This document shows positions 26,348 through 33,662 of a stretch of 64,000 nt of DNA, one piece after another. The notes beneath the pieces were generated by a model. That model was not told where the DNA came from. It saw nothing but the letters and a program-made list of their open reading frames with translations, and did no database searches. Both the position numbers and the translations under genes were made by a program. Positions within the stretch are counted from its first letter, which is position 1, and each line of letters begins with the position of its first letter. Source of the DNA: JAIOZK01 sp964468645. GTDB lineage: Bacteria; Bacteroidota; Bacteroidia; Bacteroidales; JAIOZK01. Location: positions 62,001 through 126,000 of the forward strand of contig CAYXUU010000004.1 in NCBI GenBank assembly GCA_964468645.1. The letters are read 5' to 3'.

Positions 26348-26474
26348 AGAAGATGTATGCATTTCATCATATATCGATATTCACCTGAATGATGAAATGC
26401 GACATCTTCTAAATCGGGATAATCCCAACTAATACATTGGTTCATTGCATTCCCAATGCATAATTTGGGATTAT
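26348..26474. repeat. palindromic island repeat, copy A (111 bp identical to copy B)
   Basis: 26364-26474 is identical, base for base, to 29255-29365. Copy A also has a full left arm: agaagatgtatgcatttcat (26348-26367) pairs with the right arm ending gacatcttct (26401-26410). A second inverted motif, aatcccaa...ttgggatt, lies in the right half. It looks like a miniature mobile or structured element without coding capacity. Confidence 0.85.
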
Positions 26475-26538
26475 GATAAGTTGGGAATTCATGATGTTCT
26501 TATTTTTATCGGGCATTTTTGTTATCCCTATCTCACTT

Positions 26539-26952
26539 TTACAGCTGATTACGATGTATTTTTCCTAAGTATGTAATTAAAGCGAAAAACATTAACAAAG
26601 TAATGACAATGAACACTACAATAAGAATGCCTTTATTTCTTCGTTTGAATTTTTCTTCTTCGTTCCATTTCTTTGCCAGATTTTCATAATTGGTTACTTT
26701 ATTATATCTGAAATAGTTAAAGACAAAAAAAACTAAAAAAACACCTATGTAATATATCTTTCCCAAACCTATTTCAACACCATTAATTGCTGAATAGATT
26801 AATACTGGTATTACAACAACCAATAAACTCTGTAAAAGTGTAACCAAACTAGTTGCATATGCTCCAGGATTATTATCTTTCCATTTAAATTTGTAAATGT
26901 GATATACCCTGTAATATATATAATCAAAAGCTCTAATTAAAGCCATCATCAT
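26539..26952 (-). CDS. four-helix membrane protein, close paralog of the RHS-coupled gene
   Basis: A 137-residue protein nearly identical over most of its length to the 34782-35189 product, the gene coupled to the RHS protein. Shared stretches include NPGAYATSLVTLLQSLL-type text, GLGKIYYIGVF and the loop NLAKKWNEEE. The N-terminus has FDYIYYRVYHIYK. Four membrane helices form two pairs around a highly charged loop. It lies far from the RHS gene with an IS fragment behind it, so it looks like a displaced partner of an older RHS tail. Confidence 0.7.
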   Translation of the reverse strand: MMMALIRAFDYIYYRVYHIYKFKWKDNNPGAYATSLVTLLQSLLVVVIPVLIYSAINGVEIGLGKIYYIGVFLVFFVFNYFRYNKVTNYENLAKKWNEEEKFKRRNKGILIVVFIVITLLMFFALITYLGKIHRNQL

Positions 26953-27019
26953 AAATCTGATTAACCAAGCCGTTGTTCATTTTTCAGGCTATAATATATT
27001 TCAAGTTATTTGATACTAA

Positions 27020-27157
27020 TTATTCTAAACTCTGATTACCATAGAATCCACTATCATCACACACCAGGCCGGTTCTTTTTTGGGGTATGATGTCAAGCAA
27101 TTCATCAATAAAATCACTAACGCCGATACTGGCTGTGATACGCAATATTGTTTTCAC
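27020..27157 (-). pseudogene. transposase fragment (IS4/IS1380-like)
   Basis: A 45-codon open stretch on the minus strand reads ILRITASIGVSDFIDELLDI followed by RTGLVCDDSGFYGNQSLE and a stop. The (R/D)-x-D-S-G-F-Y-x-N pattern is typical of the catalytic core of DDE transposases of the IS4/IS1380 groups. Both ends are missing. The assignment rests on this short motif. Confidence 0.42.
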
Positions 27158-27160
27158 ATC

Positions 27161-27526
27161 TCAAGTGTTTCTATAAATTGTTAAAATAATTCCTGTAACT
27201 ATTTGCAATGAAAATGAAAGAATAAAAAACACAATACCTTTTAGTTTTAGAATCCATTTTGGTGCCGATTCATACCTTTTAAGATTTCTTCTTAACCTTT
27301 TTTGATTTAGAAAGTACCATCTTAAAAAAACAAAAAGTACAGCAAAAATGGCCAAAACCGAAAACAAATTAAGTATCCGTATTTTCAAATAGTATTCAAT
27401 CCAGAGAGTAATGGATACAATGATGAAGAAGAAAACAGAGGCAAGTAATGTAACAGTGATTTGGCTACGTCCGAAAATCGCATTTCTTGGTACAAAGCTA
27501 TAGATAATGATAAATAGGTAATTCAT
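27161..27526 (-). CDS. four-helix membrane protein of the island family (diverged)
   Basis: A 121-residue protein with four predicted helices in two pairs, joined by a basic loop (NQKRLRRNLKRYESAPKWIL) at the same place as the loop of the other family members. The N-terminal YIFYR motif is not clear (MNYLFIIIYSF). The gene stops 3 bases before the transposase fragment on the same strand. Confidence 0.58.
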   Translation of the reverse strand: MNYLFIIIYSFVPRNAIFGRSQITVTLLASVFFFIIVSITLWIEYYLKIRILNLFSVLAIFAVLFVFLRWYFLNQKRLRRNLKRYESAPKWILKLKGIVFFILSFSLQIVTGIILTIYRNT

Positions 27527-27548
27527 AATATCATTTTTCCTGGTTGAA

Positions 27549-27640
27549 TCCGCCGGTAGGCGGACAAGGGTTCATTCCCCGCCCCTTGGGGCGAAATCAT
27601 ATTCTCCTTTTGATACCCCGTTGCTAAAGGCGGCGGGGTA
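27549..27640. repeat. cluster of three GC-rich hairpins
   Basis: Three palindromes stand out in otherwise AT-rich DNA: tccgccggtaggcgga (27549-27564), cgccccttggggcg (27580-27593), and the arms taccccg/cggggta (27614-27620 and 27634-27640). They fill the gap between two membrane genes. Function unknown. Confidence 0.65.
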
Positions 27641-27724
27641 GTTCATTCCTAACTTTTTATTGATCCAAACATTTCATAACTTACTCCTATAGCTTGCGTA
27701 ATTTTTTAATCCGTATATTTTATT

Positions 27725-27943
27725 CTACGTTAGTATTCCATATAAGATTGCCGTTACAAAAGCCAAAATTGCAACAGTAAACGAGTATATTGGAGCATAT
27801 CTAGTTTTAACATTTTTATATTTCCGGGTAATTTTTTCATATCGGTTATTGTAAAAAATCAAAAAATAGTTGAGCAACCCAAAGGGTAAGGCAAATTCTA
27901 TTGTAACCATATAATAGATATTGTTCATGTATTCTCGGTTCAA
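27725..27943 (-). CDS. truncated four-helix membrane protein
   Basis: A 72-residue frame that resembles the second half of the island membrane family: a hydrophobic helix (FALPFGLLNYFLIFY), the basic loop NNRYEKITRKYKNV, and one or more C-terminal helices. The first helix pair and the YIFYR motif are absent, so it is probably a 5'-truncated remnant rather than a complete gene. Confidence 0.5.
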   Translation of the reverse strand: MNREYMNNIYYMVTIEFALPFGLLNYFLIFYNNRYEKITRKYKNVKTRYAPIYSFTVAILAFVTAILYGILT

Positions 27944-28086
27944 ACAAATTCTGACAATCTTTAGTTAAATGCTAAAGTGTACTTTCCTCTTTATCAGGGA
28001 TTGTAATCCAAATCCTTTCTGGTTAAAATTTCTGTTATTTTCAAATTTATTCATTTTTTATTTTACCGTTGACAATACTTTTAGAC

Positions 28087-28344
28087 TCAAAAAAGTATCC
28101 AATTACAATAATTTCCTGAGAAATCAGGATACCAAAAGTTAATAAAATATAGCAACACTAAAAACCATAATAGCAATACTGCTGTTAAAGCTACTATTTT
28201 GTTGCGTCTGAATACTATCAGAAAAAAGGTTGTTATTAAAAAGATCCCTATAGGTTTATCAACTTCTGTATCTAAAAAGTCAAAATAATAAAACAAAGCA
28301 ACTGCTATTGCTCCAATAATTCCTAAAATGCTGTATGTTTTCAT
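28087..28344 (-). CDS. small three-helix membrane protein, paralog of 31401-31664
   Basis: An 85-residue very hydrophobic protein. It shares with the 31401-31664 product the motif YxFDFxDxxxDKPI near residue 20, a Phe/Tyr-rich end (LLYFINFWYPDF against LIYFLNITHPEI) and a terminal NW-I motif. Each is preceded by a close copy of the same four-helix gene and the same spacer, so the pair of genes was duplicated as a cassette. Function unknown. Confidence 0.6.
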   Translation of the reverse strand: MKTYSILGIIGAIAVALFYYFDFLDTEVDKPIGIFLITTFFLIVFRRNKIVALTAVLLLWFLVLLYFINFWYPDFSGNYCNWILF

Positions 28345-28350
28345 ATTAAA

Positions 28351-28430
28351 AAATCGACGAACGCACTGTATATGTTGATATACTTCAAATGCAAAAGATT
28401 TTTTTGCTTAACAACCGGACACTAGTGATT
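28351..28430 (-). repeat. recurrent island spacer, copy 2
   Basis: The plus strand reads aaatcgacgaacgcactgta, tatgttgatata, then ttgcttaacaaccggacact. It is nearly the same as 31681-31760 and similar to 25746-25821. It joins the four-helix gene to the small three-helix gene and contains the upstream stop codon. Confidence 0.8.
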
Positions 28431-28820
28431 TAAATTATATTCTCTTATCAGCCAACCAATCAGAAAGAAACTAATAATACTGATTAATATATAGATTAAA
28501 CTAACAATTTTCATTGCTCTTTTATCTTGTAGTTTGTGTTTGCAATTTTCAATAATTTTTAGATCTCTCTTTTTATAATTAACGTAAATAAGTGCTACCA
28601 CGTAGAGAGCAAGTGAGAAATACCCAAAATAATCACCATACCAGTTAAACCTGTAAGGTAACATAAAATATTCTATAAATGAAAGAATAACATAAATATT
28701 AGATCCTGCTAACATGGTAAGAACAGCAGCTGCAAAATACTCAGGGAATTCCTTTTCTTTAAAAATATTAGTGCAAAGAAAGTAAGCTCTATAAAAAATA
28801 TAACTATATAATTTACCCAT
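28422..28820 (-). CDS. four-helix membrane protein, paralog of 31752-32147
   Basis: A 132-residue protein with the N-terminal motif YSYIFYRAYFLC, a short polar turn (KEKEFPEYFAAA), two helix pairs, and the basic loop NYKKRDLKIIENCKHKLQD. It is almost the same protein as the 31752-32147 product; for example, both contain YRFNWYGDYFG and end in WLIREYNLNH. Both are followed by the same spacer and a related three-helix gene, showing duplication of a two-gene cassette. Confidence 0.7.
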   Translation of the reverse strand: MGKLYSYIFYRAYFLCTNIFKEKEFPEYFAAAVLTMLAGSNIYVILSFIEYFMLPYRFNWYGDYFGYFSLALYVVALIYVNYKKRDLKIIENCKHKLQDKRAMKIVSLIYILISIISFFLIGWLIREYNLNH

Positions 28821-28880
28821 TTCTTCTAATTATTAACAGAAAATTTAATTTCTAAACCAATGAGTAAATAAATATTTGTC

Positions 28881-29231
28881 TCATCGTTTTCGAAATTGAT
28901 AAAGATAAATCTTGTCTTTCTTGATTAATTTCAATGTGTCTGAATATGGCTTTTTAATAACAACATCTCCCTTTTTTGCAATATTGTAGAATAATTTATT
29001 TTCATTTAAATCACTTGTGATCGGGTAGAACACAAATTCCTTTTCTACTTTTTTAATTTTAAATACACTTCCATGATGTCCAATCTTTGAATATTCTAAT
29101 TCCCCATTAATACTTGTAGTATCGAACCTCATAAAAAAACTCTTTTCCCTGTTAACACCTATTATCTGACTAACAACAAGGTAAATAGCTACAGAAATTA
29201 TGAAGATAATTAAAACTTTAACAAATTTCAT
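28881..29231 (-). CDS. single-pass membrane protein with extracytoplasmic domain, island gene
   Basis: About 116 residues from ATG 29231 (MKFVKVLIIFIISVAIYLVV), chosen because the longer frame to 29336 runs through the 111-bp repeat. One N-terminal membrane helix is followed by a beta-rich soluble domain (ELEYSKIGHHGSVFKIKKVE) and a basic C-terminus. It differs from the four-helix proteins in topology. Family not recognised; the island context allows an immunity role, but nothing in the sequence proves it. Confidence 0.6.
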   Translation of the reverse strand: MKFVKVLIIFIISVAIYLVVSQIIGVNREKSFFMRFDTTSINGELEYSKIGHHGSVFKIKKVEKEFVFYPITSDLNENKLFYNIAKKGDVVIKKPYSDTLKLIKKDKIYLYQFRKR

Positions 29232-29254
29232 TTTTATTGTTCTTTGTGAATAAA

Positions 29255-29365
29255 TCATCATATATCGATATTCACCTGAATGATGAAATGCGACATCTTC
29301 TAAATCGGGATAATCCCAACTAATACATTGGTTCATTGCATTCCCAATGCATAATTTGGGATTAT
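29255..29365. repeat. palindromic island repeat, copy B (111 bp identical to copy A)
   Basis: Identical to 26364-26474 over all 111 bases and in the same orientation. Here the outer left arm of the hairpin is missing; the flank reads gtgaataaatcatcat. It lies between two minus-strand genes and ends 4 bases before the stop codon of the 29369-29752 gene. Confidence 0.9.
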
Positions 29366-29368
29366 TGA

Positions 29369-29752
29369 TTATTCAAGGAGCTGTTTTATGGTTTGAGCCT
29401 TTTTCAAACTTAAAATCCATTGTTGCTCAGCTTCGTCTCCTTTTAGATCGTTTATCCTATCTACCATTATTTTTTGTAGCTCATCAAATGTTATTTTAGA
29501 GTTTGTTTTCTCAAATATTAACCTGCTTCGTTTTGATGTAAACAAAAGTGTCCAAAAACCCTTTATTGCAATCTTTCCAGTAATTTTATATATATCACCA
29601 TTGCAATCGATAAATTCGTTATTCAGTAAATATGTATTGAAAAATTCTTCATTACTTGAATAATATATATCATTTTCCCTGAAAATTTCTTCAATGATAT
29701 CATTATTCCACTCTGATATACTTATGTTTAATATTGGATATATTATTCCCAT
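29369..29752 (-). CDS. soluble hypothetical protein, candidate immunity protein
   Basis: A 127-residue protein with no membrane helix, unusual among its neighbours. It is acidic, with alternating strands and helices: WNNDIIEEIFRENDIYYSSN, then FIDCNGDIYKITGKIAIKG and FDELQKIMVDRINDLKGDEA. Size, acidity and placement in a polymorphic RHS island resemble immunity proteins, but I do not recognise a named family, so the role is inferred. Confidence 0.55.
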   Translation of the reverse strand: MGIIYPILNISISEWNNDIIEEIFRENDIYYSSNEEFFNTYLLNNEFIDCNGDIYKITGKIAIKGFWTLLFTSKRSRLIFEKTNSKITFDELQKIMVDRINDLKGDEAEQQWILSLKKAQTIKQLLE

Positions 29753-29847
29753 TTTTTACTTTTTAGTAGATTCCTTTATACATTTCAAATGTGCCAATTT
29801 CAACATCTTGTTTTCCCTTCTTACTTTTGATGCGGGATGGTGGTGGC

Positions 29848-29967
29848 TTAATTTCTTAATATTTGTCTATTACTAACCGGTTGAACCTGTCGAATTCGGA
29901 ACCACCCAGCAAATGGATGTTCAAACATGTCCAAGCTAAGTTGATTTTGTGGTGAATAGTTGATCAT
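29848..29967 (-). pseudogene. N-terminal scrap of an IS5-type transposase
   Basis: The minus strand from ATG 29967 reads MINYSPQNQLSLDMFEHPF, which resembles the start of IS5/IS1182-group transposases in Bacteroidota. The frame then loses the expected continuation and stops after 39 codons. It lies in the otherwise gene-free stretch 29753-29991. The assignment rests on a 19-residue match from memory. Confidence 0.4.
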
Positions 29968-29991
29968 ATCTGCAAAAAATTTTTAAGTAAT

Positions 29992-30354
29992 TTACGAAAA
30001 TCTTTGCATTCTCTTTACAACCTTTGTAAATCCTAATAAAACGTGAATTGCAATTAACACTAATGTAAAGAAAGAAAGTATAGAAGCTTTTAAATCCAAT
30101 TGATGGGTATTGATGAATTTTATGATAAAAAAAGATGCTACAAATCCAAGAATAATATCTGAATATGTCCGAAAGTTATTTCTCTTTTCTTTCTTTCTAT
30201 ACGACAAAACCTCTTCAACCACGTACCATAAAAACAACAATACTCCAATTAGTAATACAGAAAAACTAATTGTTAATACCTCAAGTCCTGAATAATAAAA
30301 AACTAAAATCCCAATTCCAATATATGTTTTTAATGTTCTTAATGCGTTTAACAT
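29992..30354 (-). CDS. membrane protein, island gene
   Basis: A 120-residue protein with four predicted helices: two near the N-terminus (YIGIGILVFYYSGLEVLT; FSVLLIGVLLFLWYVV), a basic loop RKKEKRNNFRTYSD, and two more to residue 112. The two-plus-two topology with a basic middle loop matches the island family, but the YIFYR motif is missing, so it may be only an analogue. Confidence 0.55.
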   Translation of the reverse strand: MLNALRTLKTYIGIGILVFYYSGLEVLTISFSVLLIGVLLFLWYVVEEVLSYRKKEKRNNFRTYSDIILGFVASFFIIKFINTHQLDLKASILSFFTLVLIAIHVLLGFTKVVKRMQRFS

Positions 30355-30453
30355 AGCTTATATTGTTTACAATTGTTACTAGTCAATATTAATATTTCTC
30401 TGTTTCTATTCTACGCCGCCAAAATATTGTTAGAATCACAAGATTGTAAATAA

Positions 30454-30870
30454 TTATTTGTCCAAAAATGGAAAACTTAAAGTACCACTAATTATACCGT
30501 AAATTATTGGACATATGAACACAAAAAAAACTGGAAATAAGAATATTATCCAAATGGGCACTTTGTGTTTTTCCTTTTGAAATTTGATCTTTAGATCATT
30601 TAAATTTTCGCTCCTTAATTTTCTTTTTATCAAATATGAATTTAAAATAATTAAAATGATAGCTAATGGAACTCCTATATAATATTTAACATTATTATCA
30701 CCCCCTAACATTTGTGGATCAAGTTTTGTAAACATATTGAGTATTAAAATCAAAGGCACTAACAATGATGCCTGAAGTATTACCATGAAATTAATGGTAT
30801 TTGATATCGCCATTGAAGCACCCTTTTTATTAAAATGCTCAAAAACTCTATATATTATACAACTAAACAT
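30454..30870 (-). CDS. four-helix membrane protein of the island family
   Basis: A 138-residue protein with the N-terminal motif FSCIIYRVFEHF, which corresponds to YIFYR in its relatives. It has two helix pairs and a basic loop IKRKLRSENLNDLKIKFQKE. It starts 24 bases after the end of a broken RHS tail (30895-31080) on the same strand, paralleling the coupling of 34782-35189 to the intact RHS gene. Confidence 0.64.
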   Translation of the reverse strand: MFSCIIYRVFEHFNKKGASMAISNTINFMVILQASLLVPLILILNMFTKLDPQMLGGDNNVKYYIGVPLAIILIILNSYLIKRKLRSENLNDLKIKFQKEKHKVPIWIIFLFPVFFVFICPIIYGIISGTLSFPFLDK

Positions 30871-30894
30871 AACTCTATTTGTTTTCCGTTTTTC

Positions 30895-31080
30895 TTAATA
30901 ATCCCAATCTAATAGAGGTGCACCAACCGAGGTATCTGTTCTATCAGATAAAGAAGTTTCTGTTATCAGCTCTATTCCAAAATCAACAACAAACCAAAGA
31001 CCTGAGTTTGGAGCTCCCCATCCTGTAGATGTAATTCCCGTCATAGTTTTAATTCCACCATTGATTAAGCTAAAAGAGTT
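30895..31080 (-). pseudogene. orphan RHS C-terminal tail fragment
   Basis: The minus strand reads NGGIKTMTGITSTGWGAPN, then SGLWFVVDFGIELITETSL and a Gly/Ala-rich end before a stop. The NGG-x-K-x-M-x-G and TGWGAP-SG patterns recall the region that follows the RHS core in Bacteroidota RHS proteins. The frame closes upstream at an in-frame TGA (31081-31083), so only about 61 codons survive. A four-helix membrane gene follows 24 bases later. Confidence 0.5.
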
Positions 31081-31112
31081 TCAAAAGGAACTGTGTTTTT
31101 TTTCTTAAAGAA

Positions 31113-31376
31113 CTAAAACAAATTGGTCAATTTAGCCAATAGCTCATAAAACGGTTCTATTAAAACAAGCAATAAAACAAAAATAGCGCCAAAGAATAAA
31201 TATGTATTAGCTAAATATTTATCCAGTCTCTTACTAATTCGACCTAAAATTATCGCTGTAATTAAAAGTACAAACCAGGAGACTGATGGTAATGCTGTTT
31301 CATATTTATTATCTAATAATAAAAAGCATACAACCAAAATGACACAATAACCAATTGTTAAAAAAATTCTAACCAT
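31113..31376 (-). CDS. small membrane protein, island gene
   Basis: An 87-residue protein with three predicted helices (LTIGYCVILVVCFLLL, WFVLLITAIILG, YLFFGAIFVLLLVLIE) and a short basic loop RISKRLDKY. It follows the 31401-31664 gene after 24 bases on the same strand. Family not recognised. Confidence 0.57.
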   Translation of the reverse strand: MVRIFLTIGYCVILVVCFLLLDNKYETALPSVSWFVLLITAIILGRISKRLDKYLANTYLFFGAIFVLLLVLIEPFYELLAKLTNLF

Positions 31377-31400
31377 AATTTTTTAAGCTGCAAGACACTG

Positions 31401-31664
31401 TTAGAAGATCCAATTAAAATATCCTTCAATAATTTCAGGGTGAGTAATATTGAGGAAGTAGATTAAAATCAGCAATAATTCAATTCCCATAAGGATTATT
31501 ATGAGGTATTTCTTTGAACAAATCAAAGAAATAATTCCAAGCCCAATAAGTATTAATATGGGCTTATCAATATTACTATCGAAAAAATCAAAACCATATA
31601 GCAAAAACAAAGCCGCTATTATTATCAAGTTTATGATTAACAAAGTTTTCTTTTCTATTTTCAT
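31401..31664 (-). CDS. small three-helix membrane protein, paralog of 28087-28344
   Basis: An 87-residue hydrophobic protein sharing the YGFDFFDSNIDKPI motif and the NWIF-type C-terminus with the 28087-28344 product. It forms the second half of the duplicated cassette whose first gene is 31752-32147. Function unknown. Confidence 0.6.
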   Translation of the reverse strand: MKIEKKTLLIINLIIIAALFLLYGFDFFDSNIDKPILILIGLGIISLICSKKYLIIILMGIELLLILIYFLNITHPEIIEGYFNWIF

Positions 31665-31680
31665 TTGTTTTTATATTAAA

Positions 31681-31760
31681 AAATCGACTAGCGCACTGGA
31701 TACGTTGATAATCTAAAATTACAGTAGATTTTATTGCTTAACAGCCGGACACTAGTGATT
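31681..31760 (-). repeat. recurrent island spacer, copy 3
   Basis: The plus strand reads aaatcgactagcgcactgga, tacgttgataat, then ttgcttaacagccggacact. It matches copy 2 closely and copy 1 more loosely. It contains the stop codon of the four-helix gene. Confidence 0.8.
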
Positions 31761-32147
31761 AAGATTATACTCTCTTATCAGCCAACCAATCAGAAAGAAA
31801 CTAATAATACTGCAAAAAATATAGAGTAAACTAATAACTTTTATTGTTTTTTCATCCTGTAGCTTGTGCTTACAATTTTCAATAATTCTTTTATACCTCT
31901 TTTTATAACAAACGTAGAGAAGCGCTATCCCATAAAGTGCAAGAGAAAACCACCCAAAATAATCACCATACCAATTAAACCTATAAGGTAACAGGATATA
32001 TTCAATAAATGAAAGAATAACATAAATATTAGATCCTATCAACATGGTAACAACAGCTGCAGCAAAATATTCAGGGAACTCCTTTTCTTTGAAAACATTA
32101 ATACAAAAAGAATAGGCTCTGAAAAAAATATAACTAATAGGATTCAT
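31752..32147 (-). CDS. four-helix membrane protein, paralog of 28422-28820
   Basis: A 131-residue protein with the motif SYIFFRAYSFC, turn KEKEFPEYFAAA, two helix pairs and the loop YKKRYKRIIENCKHKLQDE. It shares long identical stretches with the 28422-28820 product. Its start codon is immediately after the end of the 32149-32529 gene (one base between), so the two are co-transcribed and probably translationally coupled. Confidence 0.7.
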   Translation of the reverse strand: MNPISYIFFRAYSFCINVFKEKEFPEYFAAAVVTMLIGSNIYVILSFIEYILLPYRFNWYGDYFGWFSLALYGIALLYVCYKKRYKRIIENCKHKLQDEKTIKVISLLYIFCSIISFFLIGWLIREYNLNH

Positions 32148-32148
32148 A

Positions 32149-32529
32149 TTATTTCAACACTCCTCCAATATTTGGAACCGCGTATTTAAAAAATAACCAA
32201 ACTGTTAAAATCATATAAATTAAAGTTAAAACAATTCCTGCAATCGAAGAATTCCTGCTTTCATCTTTATACTTTTTGATAATCCTTAAATATCTGCTCT
32301 TACGATAGAAGTAAAGAAAGTGCAACATGATAATCAAGATAGTAAAGACAATGATACAGCTATAAAAATATATTGTCAATTCTCTATTCTTAATTACGCA
32401 ACTTATTATTGTACAGCTATTAAACAAAAACAACCAGCACAAGACCAGTATTGCAGCAAAACCTGGAGACTTGTTAAAAACACTTAATATCTGAAATGTC
32501 CTGTAAAATATGTAATTGTAGGTTCTCAT
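32149..32529 (-). CDS. four-helix membrane protein of the island family
   Basis: A 126-residue protein with the clear N-terminal motif YNYIFYRTFQIL and the turn KSPGFAA. It has two helix pairs and a basic loop YRKSRYLRIIKKYKDE. It starts 17 bases after the stop of a T9SS-YD protein (32547-33029) and is followed by another family member, 31752-32147. Confidence 0.68.
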   Translation of the reverse strand: MRTYNYIFYRTFQILSVFNKSPGFAAILVLCWLFLFNSCTIISCVIKNRELTIYFYSCIIVFTILIIMLHFLYFYRKSRYLRIIKKYKDESRNSSIAGIVLTLIYMILTVWLFFKYAVPNIGGVLK

Positions 32530-32546
32530 TCCTGATTCATATAATT

Positions 32547-33029
32547 TTACAGTTTCACAATTTTCCAGGCCGTTGCGCTATCCCCAAGAATGATCTTGAG
32601 GATATATGTGCCTTCATGTTGTTTGCTTATATTTATCTCTGTTAACTCATTGAAATCTTCCGCCCGGAATATCTCTTTACCTGTCATGCTGAAAAGCATC
32701 ATACTTCTGATCAAGCCTTCCGGTATATTGGTGATCCTAACGGCAAATGCACCTCCGGTTGGATTGGGGTAAATGGTGATGCTTTGCTCTCCTATTGTTT
32801 CATTAAACTTTGAATCTTCTTCATAGTAAGGAAGCATTTTCTCCTGTACTATTGTACTGTCCGGTAATGGCTCATCGGATGGTGTAGATTTGTTCAGGTA
32901 AACCACCCTTGAAGTGCGGTTGCCGGCGTTATCGTATGTAAAGTCTGTTGTTTGGCTTTGGCAGGTTAATACAGATAAGTTAACTGTTATTAATCCTGAA
33001 AGCAGGAATTTGATTACATGTGTTTTCAT
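32547..33029 (-). CDS. short T9SS protein with a single YD repeat (copy 1)
   Basis: 160 residues from ATG 33029, chosen because it gives a signal peptide (IKFLLSGLITVNLSVLTC) and the same length as its twin at 34247-34729. The mature protein opens with one RHS-style YD repeat (TTDFTYDNAGNRTSRVVYLN). A short acidic linker and a T9SS sorting domain follow (SITIYPNPTGGAFAVRITNI ... TYILKIILGD...KIVKL). It contains no other domain. It may be the retained ends of a larger secreted RHS protein, or a surface anchor working with one. The membrane gene 32149-32529 follows directly. Confidence 0.78.
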   Translation of the reverse strand: MKTHVIKFLLSGLITVNLSVLTCQSQTTDFTYDNAGNRTSRVVYLNKSTPSDEPLPDSTIVQEKMLPYYEEDSKFNETIGEQSITIYPNPTGGAFAVRITNIPEGLIRSMMLFSMTGKEIFRAEDFNELTEINISKQHEGTYILKIILGDSATAWKIVKL

Positions 33030-33218
33030 AACATTAAATTTATGTATCTCTTTTACCAACCAGGTTTTGCATGTTGAATTAAGCTTTGGTAGTTTATCTT
33101 CATTCAAAAGAATAGCCATTCAAATTATGCTGTAAGATTGAGATGGTAGAAGGGATACGATTAATAGGTTTACTCATTTTTTTGAAAGTTCCTTAGGTTC
33201 ATATCTTTAATAATTTTC

Positions 33219-33605
33219 TTAATAGAGTGATTTTTCTATTAATACCAGTAAAATAGTTAGTGCCACTATCAGTATTGGAATTACAAAAACCTGCCAAGTC
33301 TTTACTTTTGTATTTAATATGTTTCCTTCATATCTCTGAACTATTTTTTCGACATGGCCTTTCCGACCATATCTAAATACATTAAAAAAGAAAAGTAAAG
33401 CAAGGATACTTCCATAAAGCATCCAAAATTGTATTTCCGCGATATAGCTTTCAGAGATAATGTTACCAGAGAATAAATTTACTGTAACTCCAACCAGGAG
33501 AATCGTACAGAACTCAATTACAAAAACAAATAAGATTCCTCGGTATATGGGTATGTTTTCTTTGCTCTTGTAATATAAGTAAATTCTAAAAAATATGTAA
33601 TCCAT
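33219..33605 (-). CDS. four-helix membrane protein of the island family
   Basis: A 128-residue protein that starts directly with the family motif (MDYIFFRIYLYYKSKENIP). It has two helix pairs and the loop NVFRYGRKGHVEKIVQRYEG, which matches the NYFRYxKxxxYxxLxKKW loop of the RHS-coupled gene. It lies 57 bases after the chimeric 33663-34217 frame; a short in-frame segment (NEVHFNGGIIWSGKY) overlapping that junction may be another RHS tail end. Confidence 0.67.
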   Translation of the reverse strand: MDYIFFRIYLYYKSKENIPIYRGILFVFVIEFCTILLVGVTVNLFSGNIISESYIAEIQFWMLYGSILALLFFFNVFRYGRKGHVEKIVQRYEGNILNTKVKTWQVFVIPILIVALTILLVLIEKSLY

Positions 33606-33662
33606 ATTTTATATGTTGATTAATACTTACCACTCCAAATTATGCCTCCATTAAAATGAACT

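Noticed and set aside
27549..27640. GC-rich hairpins as a riboswitch or structured RNA
   Set aside because: Three separate small palindromes without a recognisable aptamer core, in a gap between small genes; recorded only as a repeat.
33030..33119. 30-residue N-terminal extension of the T9SS-YD protein
   Set aside because: The ATG at 33029 gives a proper signal peptide and exactly the 160-residue length of the twin gene.
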